In this document: in pieces, positions 1-6,984 of the stretch | Layout of the letters: each line of letters begins with the position of its first letter | Numbering within the stretch: the first letter of the stretch is position 1 | Assembly (NCBI GenBank): GCA_945882215.1 | Contig: CAMCWM010000008.1 | Span: forward strand, 1-62,821 | DNA from: Akkermansia muciniphila | GTDB taxonomy: Bacteria > Verrucomicrobiota > Verrucomicrobiia > Verrucomicrobiales > Verrucomicrobiaceae | Length of the DNA: 62,821 bases | Direction: 5' to 3' | Position numbers and translations under genes: made by a program | The notes under the pieces: model-generated | Seen by the model: the letters and a program-made list of their open reading frames with translations, nothing else | Databases searched by the model: none | Told to the model about the DNA's origin: nothing

Positions 1-162
1 CACCGGTGGCTGGAACTGATCGTCATCCGCGCCGCCACAGATGGAGGGAGCACCGAAGATTTGATCGTCGTCGGCACCGCCGCAGAGATTGTCATCCGCA
101 TGGAGGCTGGAGCCGCTGAAGAGCAGCGCCGTGGTGAGAAGAAGGAAGGGGTTTGTTTTCAT
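1..162 (-). CDS. Small secreted repeat protein, partial (C-terminus outside window)
   Basis: Reading the minus strand from an ATG at 162 gives 54 residues that run off the left edge. The first ~22 residues (MKTNPFLLLTTALLF...) form a typical signal peptide. The visible mature part contains the motif CGGADDDQ twice, about 15 residues apart, each followed by Phe after at most one residue, so the protein probably continues as a Cys/Asp-rich tandem repeat. The acidic DDD clusters could bind a divalent cation, but this is a guess. I do not recognise the family, and without the C-terminus no function can be given. Confidence 0.6.
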   Translation of the reverse strand, partial: MKTNPFLLLTTALLFSGSSLHADDNLCGGADDDQIFGAPSICGGADDDQFQPPV

Positions 163-262
163 GACTTGTTTTCGTTGGAGGTTTCCCAGCTCCGGGGGTT
201 TGAGATGGAGCTGTTCACAGATGAGGAGAGCAAGCCGCGGAAAAGTGTTACAGGCCGGGCGC

Positions 263-299
263 AAAAAAATCCGCCACCGTGGGGCACACGGTGGCGGAT
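263..299 (-). terminator. Rho-independent terminator downstream of the CxxCH protein
   Basis: On the minus strand a 13-bp perfect stem (atccgccaccgtg at 269-281 pairing with 287-299) with a short loop is followed by seven T residues (263-269, overlapping the stem foot). It lies 27 nt past the stop codon of the exported CxxCH protein, so it should end that transcript and insulate the small repeat-protein gene. Confidence 0.85.
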
Positions 300-326
300 G
301 AAGGGAGAAAGTCTGCTCGGGGGAGG

Positions 327-917
327 TTATTTCGTCGCTGTTTTCGCCTGTGTCTGGCTTTCCGGAGACAGACGGGTCAGCGGAACGATGTGTGTGACGC
401 CAGTGGCAGGCATTTTCAGCAGCACACCGTCAGCTTGCAGTCCCATGAAATGGGCTTCGATCAGTTTGCCATCGCTGCTGGTCCACTTCATGAGCGGGCC
501 GTCGCCACCTGCGGCAGGCATGGTGGTGGCGGCCGCAGGTGTCGCAGGAGCCGGAGCCGCACCACCAGCGGTGAGGCTGGCACCCTCGGCGATCCAGGCT
601 TTGAGAAGATCGAGTTCGGCGGCGGTGAGCTTGTTCTTGCCTTCGGGCGGCATCACATCGGCATCATCATCGGGCAGGGTGCAGTTGATGTACATCGTGC
701 TCTTCATGGCCTCGCCAGGAATGATGTTTTTGCCAGGGCCGATCTGCTCGGAAAGCTTGTCATCATCAAGTGCGAGTTTGCCTTTGACCTTTTTCGTCAC
801 GCTGTGGCAGGCGTAGCATTTGTTGCGGAAGATCGGAGCGATCTGGGATTTGTAATCGACGGCGGAGGCGGTGCCGACGGTCAGGACGGCGAACATGAGG
901 ATGAGGCGTTGGGTCAT
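327..917 (-). CDS. Exported CxxCH cytochrome-like protein with C-terminal SHD1-like domain
   Basis: The ATG at 917 (196 aa) is preferred over an upstream GTG at 926, because it starts a clean signal peptide (MTQRLILMFAVL). The mature N-terminus holds KCYACHS, a CxxCH haem-attachment motif, in the 'planctomycete cytochrome C' context: Q-IAPIF before it and a VMPPEG segment about 60 residues later. A Pro/Ala linker follows. The last ~50 residues (KWTSSDGKLIEAHF... to PLTRLSPES) match the SHD1-like module often found in PVC exported proteins. It probably sits in the periplasm or at the cell surface, and its electron partners are unknown. A strong terminator follows. Confidence 0.8.
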   Translation of the reverse strand: MTQRLILMFAVLTVGTASAVDYKSQIAPIFRNKCYACHSVTKKVKGKLALDDDKLSEQIGPGKNIIPGEAMKSTMYINCTLPDDDADVMPPEGKNKLTAAELDLLKAWIAEGASLTAGGAAPAPATPAAATTMPAAGGDGPLMKWTSSDGKLIEAHFMGLQADGVLLKMPATGVTHIVPLTRLSPESQTQAKTATK

Positions 918-979
918 GGCAATCACAGGAAACGATCAAAAGGGCGGTTTGCCTAGCTAAATTTGCGGGATCGAGACGT

Positions 980-1897
980 TCAGCGAGAGGAAGGATCAAG
1001 ACTGCGGAGCTGCTGAAGGGTCGTGAGAATGGCGTCGCGTTGAGACTGGAGCCGGCTGATACCGAGCACGGCCCGGCTGCCTGACACACTGTTCAGCAGT
1101 GGACTGGCCTCGGGTCTGGAGGAATCCCACGCCACGCCCTGCAAGGCACTGGAGTTTTTTGCCGCCAACGCCTGATAATCGGCGTTCAACTGCCTTCTCT
1201 GCGCAGCAAGCTGCTGACGCAGCGCTTCAACAACACTGATAGGCGATGATGAAGGCGTGGTGGTCGGTTTTGCAGGCTGGTTTTTCTCCCTGAGCTTGTT
1301 TGCTTCGATCCTCCTGGCTTCCGCGAGCAGTTTGTTACGGGCAGACATTCTGGCTTCTTGAGAGCTGTAGCACGCCTCCCAGCGCAGATCGTCCGACGAT
1401 TCCGCCAATGCGACTTTGAGCGCCCCGTCCTGATGTTTGATGGAAAGCTCCTCCCCTGCAATGGCGGTGATCTCGGCCTCACGCAGCATTCTGCCATTTT
1501 CGAGACTCAGGACGGGGTATTTTTTTCCCACCATGGCGCTCCGACGCTGGGTACGGAATTTTTCAAATTCCTTCTTCAAGGCATCCAGTTCATCCTGGGT
1601 TTGCAGCAGTTGTTCCTGGGTTTTTTGCAGCTTTGTCTCAACCTCCATCAACTGAAGAACGCGTGTCTGCTGGGCGCTTAAATCAGCCTGGGCCTGCCGT
1701 GCTTGCTCATTGGCTTGATCGAGCCGCTGCTGAAGCTGCTGATTCTCCTGCTGCAAGGCATCGTATTCGCTCTGCTTCACACAACCAGGTAGAAAAACAC
1801 CCAGCGCCAGCGCGAAAAGCGTGACAACGACCTTGCGTGCTAGTGCTGCTGGCAGGTTCATGGGAGATTGTCTAGTATAGGCGTCTTGAGGTGTCAT
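980..1897 (-). CDS. Coiled-coil lipoprotein
   Basis: Three in-frame starts are possible: GTG 1903, ATG 1897 and ATG 1861. The last gives MNLPAALARK directly before the hydrophobic segment, so the true start may be 1861. A type II signal peptide ends in the lipobox LPGC, and the Cys is followed by VKQSEYDAL, so the protein should be lipidated and membrane-anchored. About 90 residues of Gln/Glu-rich heptads then predict a long coiled coil. A ~55-residue middle segment (GKKYPVLSLENGRML...) resembles the SHD1-type module of the neighbouring CxxCH protein. The C-terminal third is Ala/Gln-rich and helical. No enzyme motif is visible; a structural envelope role is inferred. Confidence 0.7.
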   Translation of the reverse strand: MTPQDAYTRQSPMNLPAALARKVVVTLFALALGVFLPGCVKQSEYDALQQENQQLQQRLDQANEQARQAQADLSAQQTRVLQLMEVETKLQKTQEQLLQTQDELDALKKEFEKFRTQRRSAMVGKKYPVLSLENGRMLREAEITAIAGEELSIKHQDGALKVALAESSDDLRWEACYSSQEARMSARNKLLAEARRIEANKLREKNQPAKPTTTPSSSPISVVEALRQQLAAQRRQLNADYQALAAKNSSALQGVAWDSSRPEASPLLNSVSGSRAVLGISRLQSQRDAILTTLQQLRSLDPSSR

Positions 1898-1975
1898 TGT
1901 CACGCCACGTTTGCTGCATGCCCTATTTCCAAGAAGGCTCAGCCACAGATGAAAACAACGAGCGTGTCATATTCT

Positions 1976-2004
1976 ATATTATTCCGATAGACATAATGTA
2001 TAAT
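1976..2004 (+). promoter_or_regulatory. Putative promoter of cysI
   Basis: A perfect TATAAT at 1999-2004 sits in a markedly AT-rich patch (about 1965-2008) within otherwise GC-rich sequence, about 75 nt before the cysI start. The -35 region (about 1976-1981) is a poor match, so this call rests on the -10 box and the composition. Confidence 0.45.
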
Positions 2005-2008
2005 AACT

Positions 2009-2035
2009 CTTGCCACAGCTTGCTTTCGTGGCAAG
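2009..2035 (+). promoter_or_regulatory. 5'-UTR hairpin upstream of cysI
   Basis: cttgccac (2009-2016) pairs perfectly with gtggcaag (2028-2035) around an 11-nt loop, just downstream of the TATAAT and 44 nt before the cysI ATG. It could be a leader structure or a protein-binding palindrome. It has no T-run, so it is not a terminator. I do not recognise a known riboswitch. Confidence 0.4.
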
Positions 2036-2079
2036 TTAGCCGAGTCTGCTTGCCCTAAAACGCCTTCACTCCTGCCTCC

Positions 2080-3870
2080 ATGTCCAAAGCCTCCGTCGAA
2101 GATATCAAACTTGCCTCAAGCGGCTTGCGCGGCCAGATCGCCGAGCAATTCGCCGACACTTCTTTGTCACACATTCCAGAGGATTCAAACGTCCTGCTCA
2201 AGCACCACGGCTCCTACCAGCAGGACGACCGTGACGTGCGCGCCGAGCGCAGCAAGGCCAAGCTCGAAAAAGCCTGGAGCTTCATGATCCGCAGCAAGAT
2301 GCCCGGCGGCCGCATCACCGCGAAGCAGTGGCTCATCCATGACGATCTTTGCACGAAAGCGGCGGGCAACATGCGCCTGACCAACCGCCAGGGCATCCAG
2401 CTCCACGGCGTGCTCAAAGGCGGCCTCAAGGAGGTCATTCACAACGTCTGCCACAGCGGCCTCAGCACCATGGGTGCCTGCGGCGATGTCGTGCGCAATA
2501 CCATGGGCCCCGCCGCGCCGATCAAGGACGCCGTGCATGCCGACACGCAAAAACTCACCGAGGAAATCAGCCAGCGCTTCCTTTGGCGCTCCAGCGCCTA
2601 CGCGGACATCTGGCTCGACGGCGAAAAGGTCGATCCAAACTGGATCAAAGACCCCGAGGTCAATCCCGCCGTGCGTGAGGCCACCAAGGCCCCTGAAGGC
2701 GACGATCCAATCTACGGCAAAGTCTATCTGCCGCGCAAATTCAAGATCGGCGTGGCCATCCAGCCGCTCAATGACGCAGACATCTACTCCCAAGACGTCG
2801 GTCTCGTGCCTCACGTCGTCAATGGCGAGGTCGAAGGCTACACCATCACCGTGGGTGGCGGCTTTGGCATGAGCCACGGTCAGCTCAGCACACGCCCGTT
2901 CCTCGGCCAGCCGCTGCTTTACGCGAAACGTGCGAACGTCGTCGATGCCATTGAGGCCGTCGTCACGACGCAGCGCGACCACGGCAACCGCACCGAGCGC
3001 AAAAACGCCCGCCTCAAATACACCGTGCAAACCATGGGCCTCGACGGCTTCCGCTCCGAGGTGGTGCGCCGCCTGCCTGGCATCGAGACCTTCCCCGCCA
3101 AAGAACTCAAGTTCGACACCGTCGAGGACAACCTCGGCTGGCATGAGCAGGGTGACGGCAAGCTCTACTGCGCCGTCCATGTCAGCATGGGCCGCATCGT
3201 GGACCGCGAAAACGGCCCGCACTACCGCAGTGCCTTCACCGAGCTGTGCCAAACGCTCGACCTGCCCCTCATCGTCACGCCGAACACCAATCTCATCATC
3301 GCCGAGGTCGCTCCCGAGCAAAAAGCCGCCGTCGATGCCATTCTCGCCAAGCACGGTGTCGTTCACAGCGATGGCATGACCCGCGCCCGCAAAGTCGCCC
3401 ATGCCTGCGTCGCCCTGCCGACCTGCGGCCTCGCCCTCAGCGAATCCGAGCGCGTGCTGCCCGGCTTCATGGACAAGATCGACGAGTCCCTCCGCGAGCT
3501 CGGTCTCGAAAACGAGCCCATCCTCTTCCGCATGACCGGCTGCCCCAACGGCTGCGGACGGCCCTACAACGCCGATTTCGGCTTCGTCGGCCGCTCGCCG
3601 AACAAGTACGCCATGTTTGTCGGAGGCAGCATCCGCGGCAATCGCCTCGCCGGTCTCGAATTCAAGACCGTGCTCGGTGAAGACGTGCCCGGCAAAGTCC
3701 GCGAGTTCCTCGAAGCCTTCAAAACCGAGCGACAGCCCGGCGAAATCTTCGCCGACTGGTTCGCCCGCACGCGCATCAAAGGCGCGGAGCCGACTCCCGA
3801 GCAATTCCACATCGAACTCGCCGAACGCGCCGCCAAGCTCGCCGGTGAGAAGGTGGGCGCGGCTGAATAG
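2080..3870 (+). CDS. cysI: Assimilatory sulfite reductase haemoprotein subunit
   Basis: 596 aa, close to the ~570 aa of CysI. It catalyses six-electron reduction of sulfite to sulfide in the cytoplasm during sulfate assimilation. The protein has the duplicated sulfite/nitrite reductase fold: N-terminal ferredoxin-like half (MRLTNRQGIQLHG) and C-terminal half with the four Cys that hold the 4Fe-4S/sirohaem centre, C443 and C449 (CVALPTC) plus C488 and C492 (TGCPNGC). Basic residues expected to bind the substrate are present. No flavoprotein subunit (cysJ) lies next to it, so the electron donor must be encoded elsewhere, either NADPH flavoprotein or ferredoxin. The next gene is a small membrane protein 71 nt downstream. 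Confidence 0.93.
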   Translation: MSKASVEDIKLASSGLRGQIAEQFADTSLSHIPEDSNVLLKHHGSYQQDDRDVRAERSKAKLEKAWSFMIRSKMPGGRITAKQWLIHDDLCTKAAGNMRLTNRQGIQLHGVLKGGLKEVIHNVCHSGLSTMGACGDVVRNTMGPAAPIKDAVHADTQKLTEEISQRFLWRSSAYADIWLDGEKVDPNWIKDPEVNPAVREATKAPEGDDPIYGKVYLPRKFKIGVAIQPLNDADIYSQDVGLVPHVVNGEVEGYTITVGGGFGMSHGQLSTRPFLGQPLLYAKRANVVDAIEAVVTTQRDHGNRTERKNARLKYTVQTMGLDGFRSEVVRRLPGIETFPAKELKFDTVEDNLGWHEQGDGKLYCAVHVSMGRIVDRENGPHYRSAFTELCQTLDLPLIVTPNTNLIIAEVAPEQKAAVDAILAKHGVVHSDGMTRARKVAHACVALPTCGLALSESERVLPGFMDKIDESLRELGLENEPILFRMTGCPNGCGRPYNADFGFVGRSPNKYAMFVGGSIRGNRLAGLEFKTVLGEDVPGKVREFLEAFKTERQPGEIFADWFARTRIKGAEPTPEQFHIELAERAAKLAGEKVGAAE

Positions 3871-3941
3871 TTTCAAATTCGATCTTAAATCAACGCATCG
3901 CCGCACTTGTGGTGGACGTTTCTTTGGGCCACAGACTCGCC

Positions 3942-4304
3942 ATGTCCATCCAGACCTACCACTTCCTCCATCTCATCGGCCTGATCTTCGTCTTCATCGG
4001 TTTCGGTGGCCTGCTTTCCAGTGAAGGCGCGAAGCGTGCGATGAAGTGGCACGGCATCGGGCTGGTCATCAGTCTCATTTCCGGCTTCGGCATGCTCGCC
4101 AAGATGTCCAAGGGGTTGCCCGAAGGAGCGCCTTCGCTCTACACTCAGCCTTGGGTGATCGTAAAACTCGCCCTCTGGCTGGTCCTCGGCTTTCTGCCGG
4201 TGCTCGCCAAACGCCGCGTGCTCGCCGCCCCGCTGGTAGTGCTCATCGCCGCGGTGGTTGGTGCCGTTCTGGGCTACATCGGCTATTTCAAGCCGGTGTT
4301 TTGA
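3942..4304 (+). CDS. Small integral membrane protein
   Basis: ATG 3942 (120 aa, MSIQTYHFLHLIGL) is chosen over 3909 because it puts the first hydrophobic helix at the N-terminus, as in related small membrane proteins. Four hydrophobic segments are visible (approximate residues 5-25, 34-52, 68-86 and 90-115), separated by short basic loops. It lies in the same direction as cysI, 71 nt downstream, and converges on proC with only 12 nt between stops. The family is not recognised with certainty; it resembles small SirB-like or conserved hypothetical membrane proteins. No function is assigned. Confidence 0.7.
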   Translation: MSIQTYHFLHLIGLIFVFIGFGGLLSSEGAKRAMKWHGIGLVISLISGFGMLAKMSKGLPEGAPSLYTQPWVIVKLALWLVLGFLPVLAKRRVLAAPLVVLIAAVVGAVLGYIGYFKPVF

Positions 4305-4316
4305 TCCAACCTAGCT

Positions 4317-5120
4317 TCAAGCACCCAGCGCCTTGCTCTTCTCCGTCGCTGCACGCACGGCCTGAATCAGAGCGTTGCGCAAACCGTGCTGCTCGAGCTT
4401 TTCGAGACCGGCGATCGTCGTGCCGCCGGGACTGGTGACCTCATCACGCAAAGACGCGGGGTGTTTCCCGGTTTCGAGCACCATTTCGGCGGCTCCGGCC
4501 ACGGTTTGAGCCGCGAGACGCAAAGCCGTGGCACGTGGCAGCCCCATGAGCACGCCGCCATCCGCCAAAGCTTCGATCATGGTGTAAATGTAGGCCGGGC
4601 CGCTGCCGGAGAGACCAGTGACGGCATCGAGCAGCCTTTCTGAGACCTCATCCGCCGTGCCGACTGCACCAAGGATCTTCGTGGCGAGCGCGGCATCCTT
4701 CGCGTTCGCCTTGCTGCCACGTGCAAACGCCGCCGCACCGACGCCGACGAGCGCAGGCGTGTTCGGCATGCTGCGAATGACGCGCTGCTTCCCGCCGAGC
4801 CACGTTTCCAGATGCGAGAGAGAGATGCCCGCCGCGATGCTGAGATAAAGCCGCGAGCCTTTGACCTCGGCCAGCAGCTCGCACAGCGCTTTCATGTCAC
4901 CCGGCTTCACGGCCAGGATAATCACCTCCGAGGCTGCCGCGACTTCGGCGGGCGTGCCGGTGATGGATTTGCAGGTGAGGCACTTGCGCAGGCCGTTCAC
5001 CGCCTCGGGCACCACGTCGCTGAGCGCCACATTGAGGCTGCTTTTGCCAAGCGCCTGCTCCACGCCGCGCAGCAGCGCGCCGCCCATTTTCCCACAACCG
5101 ATGAGTCCGAGTTTCAACAT
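4317..5120 (-). CDS. proC: Pyrroline-5-carboxylate reductase
   Basis: 267 aa, the normal length for ProC. It reduces 1-pyrroline-5-carboxylate to L-proline with NAD(P)H, the last step of proline synthesis in the cytoplasm. The N-terminal Rossmann nucleotide-binding motif is GLIGCGKMGGAL. The central RSMPNTPALVG segment and the C-terminal signature (TGLSGSGPAYIY... through EVTSPGGTTIAGL) are the family's substrate and dimer-interface motifs. It stands alone between a convergent membrane-protein gene and a divergent kinase-like gene. Confidence 0.95.
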   Translation of the reverse strand: MLKLGLIGCGKMGGALLRGVEQALGKSSLNVALSDVVPEAVNGLRKCLTCKSITGTPAEVAAASEVIILAVKPGDMKALCELLAEVKGSRLYLSIAAGISLSHLETWLGGKQRVIRSMPNTPALVGVGAAAFARGSKANAKDAALATKILGAVGTADEVSERLLDAVTGLSGSGPAYIYTMIEALADGGVLMGLPRATALRLAAQTVAGAAEMVLETGKHPASLRDEVTSPGGTTIAGLEKLEQHGLRNALIQAVRAATEKSKALGA

Positions 5121-5220
5121 GCCGCGACTGTGCGGCGGACGCGGGAATGCGCAAGTCCGCCAATCTTCTCTTGCATGATCTGATGAATCTTTGTCATGCT
5201 GTGGAAAACACCGGCAAAAA

Positions 5221-6912
5221 ATGCCCGACGACCATTTTCATCCCGAAAAACTCCTCGCCGCAGGCCCTTCGGCCAAGGTGTATCGCGGCGTGGAGACAGC
5301 CACCGGCCGCAAGGTGCTGCTCAAGGCGCTGCTGCACGATGACGAGACTCCGTTCGCGCTCGACCGTGAGAAGCTGCAGCTCCTGGCGCCCATGCTGATG
5401 CAGATCCGGCATCCGCAGATCGCCGGACTCGTCACGTTAGTGCCCACGGAGGATGAGTTCGCGATCATCTATGATTTCATGCCCGGCATGAACATCCGCG
5501 CCTTCGCCGCCGAGCGTCAGACTTCCGCCGCCGATCTGCGCGCGCTCGCCGTGCAGCTCATGCACGCGCTGCTCGTCGGCGAGCAACTGCGCCAGCCGCA
5601 CGGCGATCCGAAGCCGAGCAACCTCATCATCGCCGATCATCCCGGCGGCGGTTTGTTCGTTCAGGTGCAGGACTGGGCGCTCTCGCTCACACGCACGGCA
5701 CACCCGCCGGAGACGCGTTGGTTCTGCGCCCCGGAACTGCACGCCGAGGCCCGGCCCACGAGCCAGAGTGATCTGTTCACTGCCGCTGCAAGCCTGTTCT
5801 GCCTCGCCACCAACTCCGCGCCCGCGCAGGGTGAGGAAGCCGACGATCTCATCCAGCAATGGATGGCTTTTGACGCCGGCCACGTGCTGCGACATCTGCG
5901 GCCGGATCTCGACCAGCCTTTGATCGACTGGTTCGCCTGGTTGATGCGTTTCAATCCCATTCAACGCCCGCAATCGGTCGCACAAGCGCTCGAGATGCTG
6001 ATGCCGACCATGCACAGCGGCTTCATGCCGATGCAGCCACCCCAGATGGCTGCTGGCACACAGACCACACCGCTGACATCTGCCGCGCATCCGAACGCAC
6101 CGAAGCCAAAGCCCGTCACGCCGAAGTCACCACCATCAGCGCCCGCCGCCACTTCGGCTGCCAACAGGCCAGCTGTTCTGGAAAAAAAATCTTCCGGCAG
6201 CCGCACTGCCATCGCAGTGATGCTGAATCTGGTCGCTCTCACGCTCGCCGGATTCTTCTGCTGGCCGTTCATCCAGGAAGCCATCGCCGGATGGAAGATC
6301 ACACCTGCGGAAAGCGGCGCTCCAAAATCCCTCGCTGCGGCTCCCATGCCCGCCGCGACGGACAAAACCGACACCCCCCCCACAACTGCGGGCAGCAAGG
6401 CCAAGACCACGGCCGCCACCAACCCGTCCTCGAAAGCCGCGGCTCCTCCTGCCAAGAAGGCGAAGTCTGCACCCGCCGCTGCGGGCGCAGGCACGAGCGG
6501 GCGTTACGTGCGCGTCGAGATTCCCGGCAAAGGCATCATCAACTTGGCCGAGGTGCAGATCTTCAGCGAAGGCGTCAACATCGCCCTGAAAGGCACCGCC
6601 ACGCAGAGCAGCGTCAGTTGGGATGGCACGCCGAATCTCGCCATCGACGGCAACACCGATGGCGACAAGACCAAGGGCAAAAGCGTCATGCACACGGATG
6701 GCAGGGCAGCCGGCAGTCCGTGGTGGCAAGTCGATCTGGGTCGTGAGGTTCCGCTCCAGAAAATCGTTCTTTGGAACCGCACGGATGGCGAATTCGGCGA
6801 ACGATCCATCGACCTCATCGTGCAGGTGCTCGACGCTCAAAAAAAAGTCGTCTGGGAAAAGGACAGCCTTCCGAAACCCGATCCGAGTTTGGAGCTCGTT
6901 GTCGGCAAATAA
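5221..6912 (+). CDS. Membrane Ser/Thr kinase-like protein with C-terminal discoidin domain
   Basis: ATG 5221 (563 aa) is preferred over a TTG at 5191. Residues ~5-260 are a protein-kinase fold: ATP lysine K35 (VLLKALL), catalytic loop HGDPKPSN (D129, K131, N134), D151 in DWA where DFG is usual, and CAPEL for APE. The glycine loop is degenerate (AAGPSAKVYRG) and HRD is HGD, so activity may be weak or absent. A Pro/Ala-rich linker follows, then one transmembrane helix (~327-350), a second Ala/Lys/Pro linker, and a C-terminal F5/8-type C (discoidin) domain from ~425. That domain would be outside the cytoplasm and could bind carbohydrate. The next gene starts 21 nt later, so the two may be co-transcribed. 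Confidence 0.8.
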   Translation: MPDDHFHPEKLLAAGPSAKVYRGVETATGRKVLLKALLHDDETPFALDREKLQLLAPMLMQIRHPQIAGLVTLVPTEDEFAIIYDFMPGMNIRAFAAERQTSAADLRALAVQLMHALLVGEQLRQPHGDPKPSNLIIADHPGGGLFVQVQDWALSLTRTAHPPETRWFCAPELHAEARPTSQSDLFTAAASLFCLATNSAPAQGEEADDLIQQWMAFDAGHVLRHLRPDLDQPLIDWFAWLMRFNPIQRPQSVAQALEMLMPTMHSGFMPMQPPQMAAGTQTTPLTSAAHPNAPKPKPVTPKSPPSAPAATSAANRPAVLEKKSSGSRTAIAVMLNLVALTLAGFFCWPFIQEAIAGWKITPAESGAPKSLAAAPMPAATDKTDTPPTTAGSKAKTTAATNPSSKAAAPPAKKAKSAPAAAGAGTSGRYVRVEIPGKGIINLAEVQIFSEGVNIALKGTATQSSVSWDGTPNLAIDGNTDGDKTKGKSVMHTDGRAAGSPWWQVDLGREVPLQKIVLWNRTDGEFGERSIDLIVQVLDAQKKVVWEKDSLPKPDPSLELVVGK

Positions 6913-6984
6913 TGCCACTCAACAGCATTCTCCATGCTACGGGCGCTGATTTCGCATGCCCGTCTCGCGTATGAACTCCGCGTC

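Noticed and set aside
2185..3906. A 573-codon open frame on the minus strand opposite cysI.
   Set aside because: It mirrors the codon pattern of cysI, whose Cys motifs are unmistakable. The antisense product is Gly/Ala/Asp-rich with no domain.
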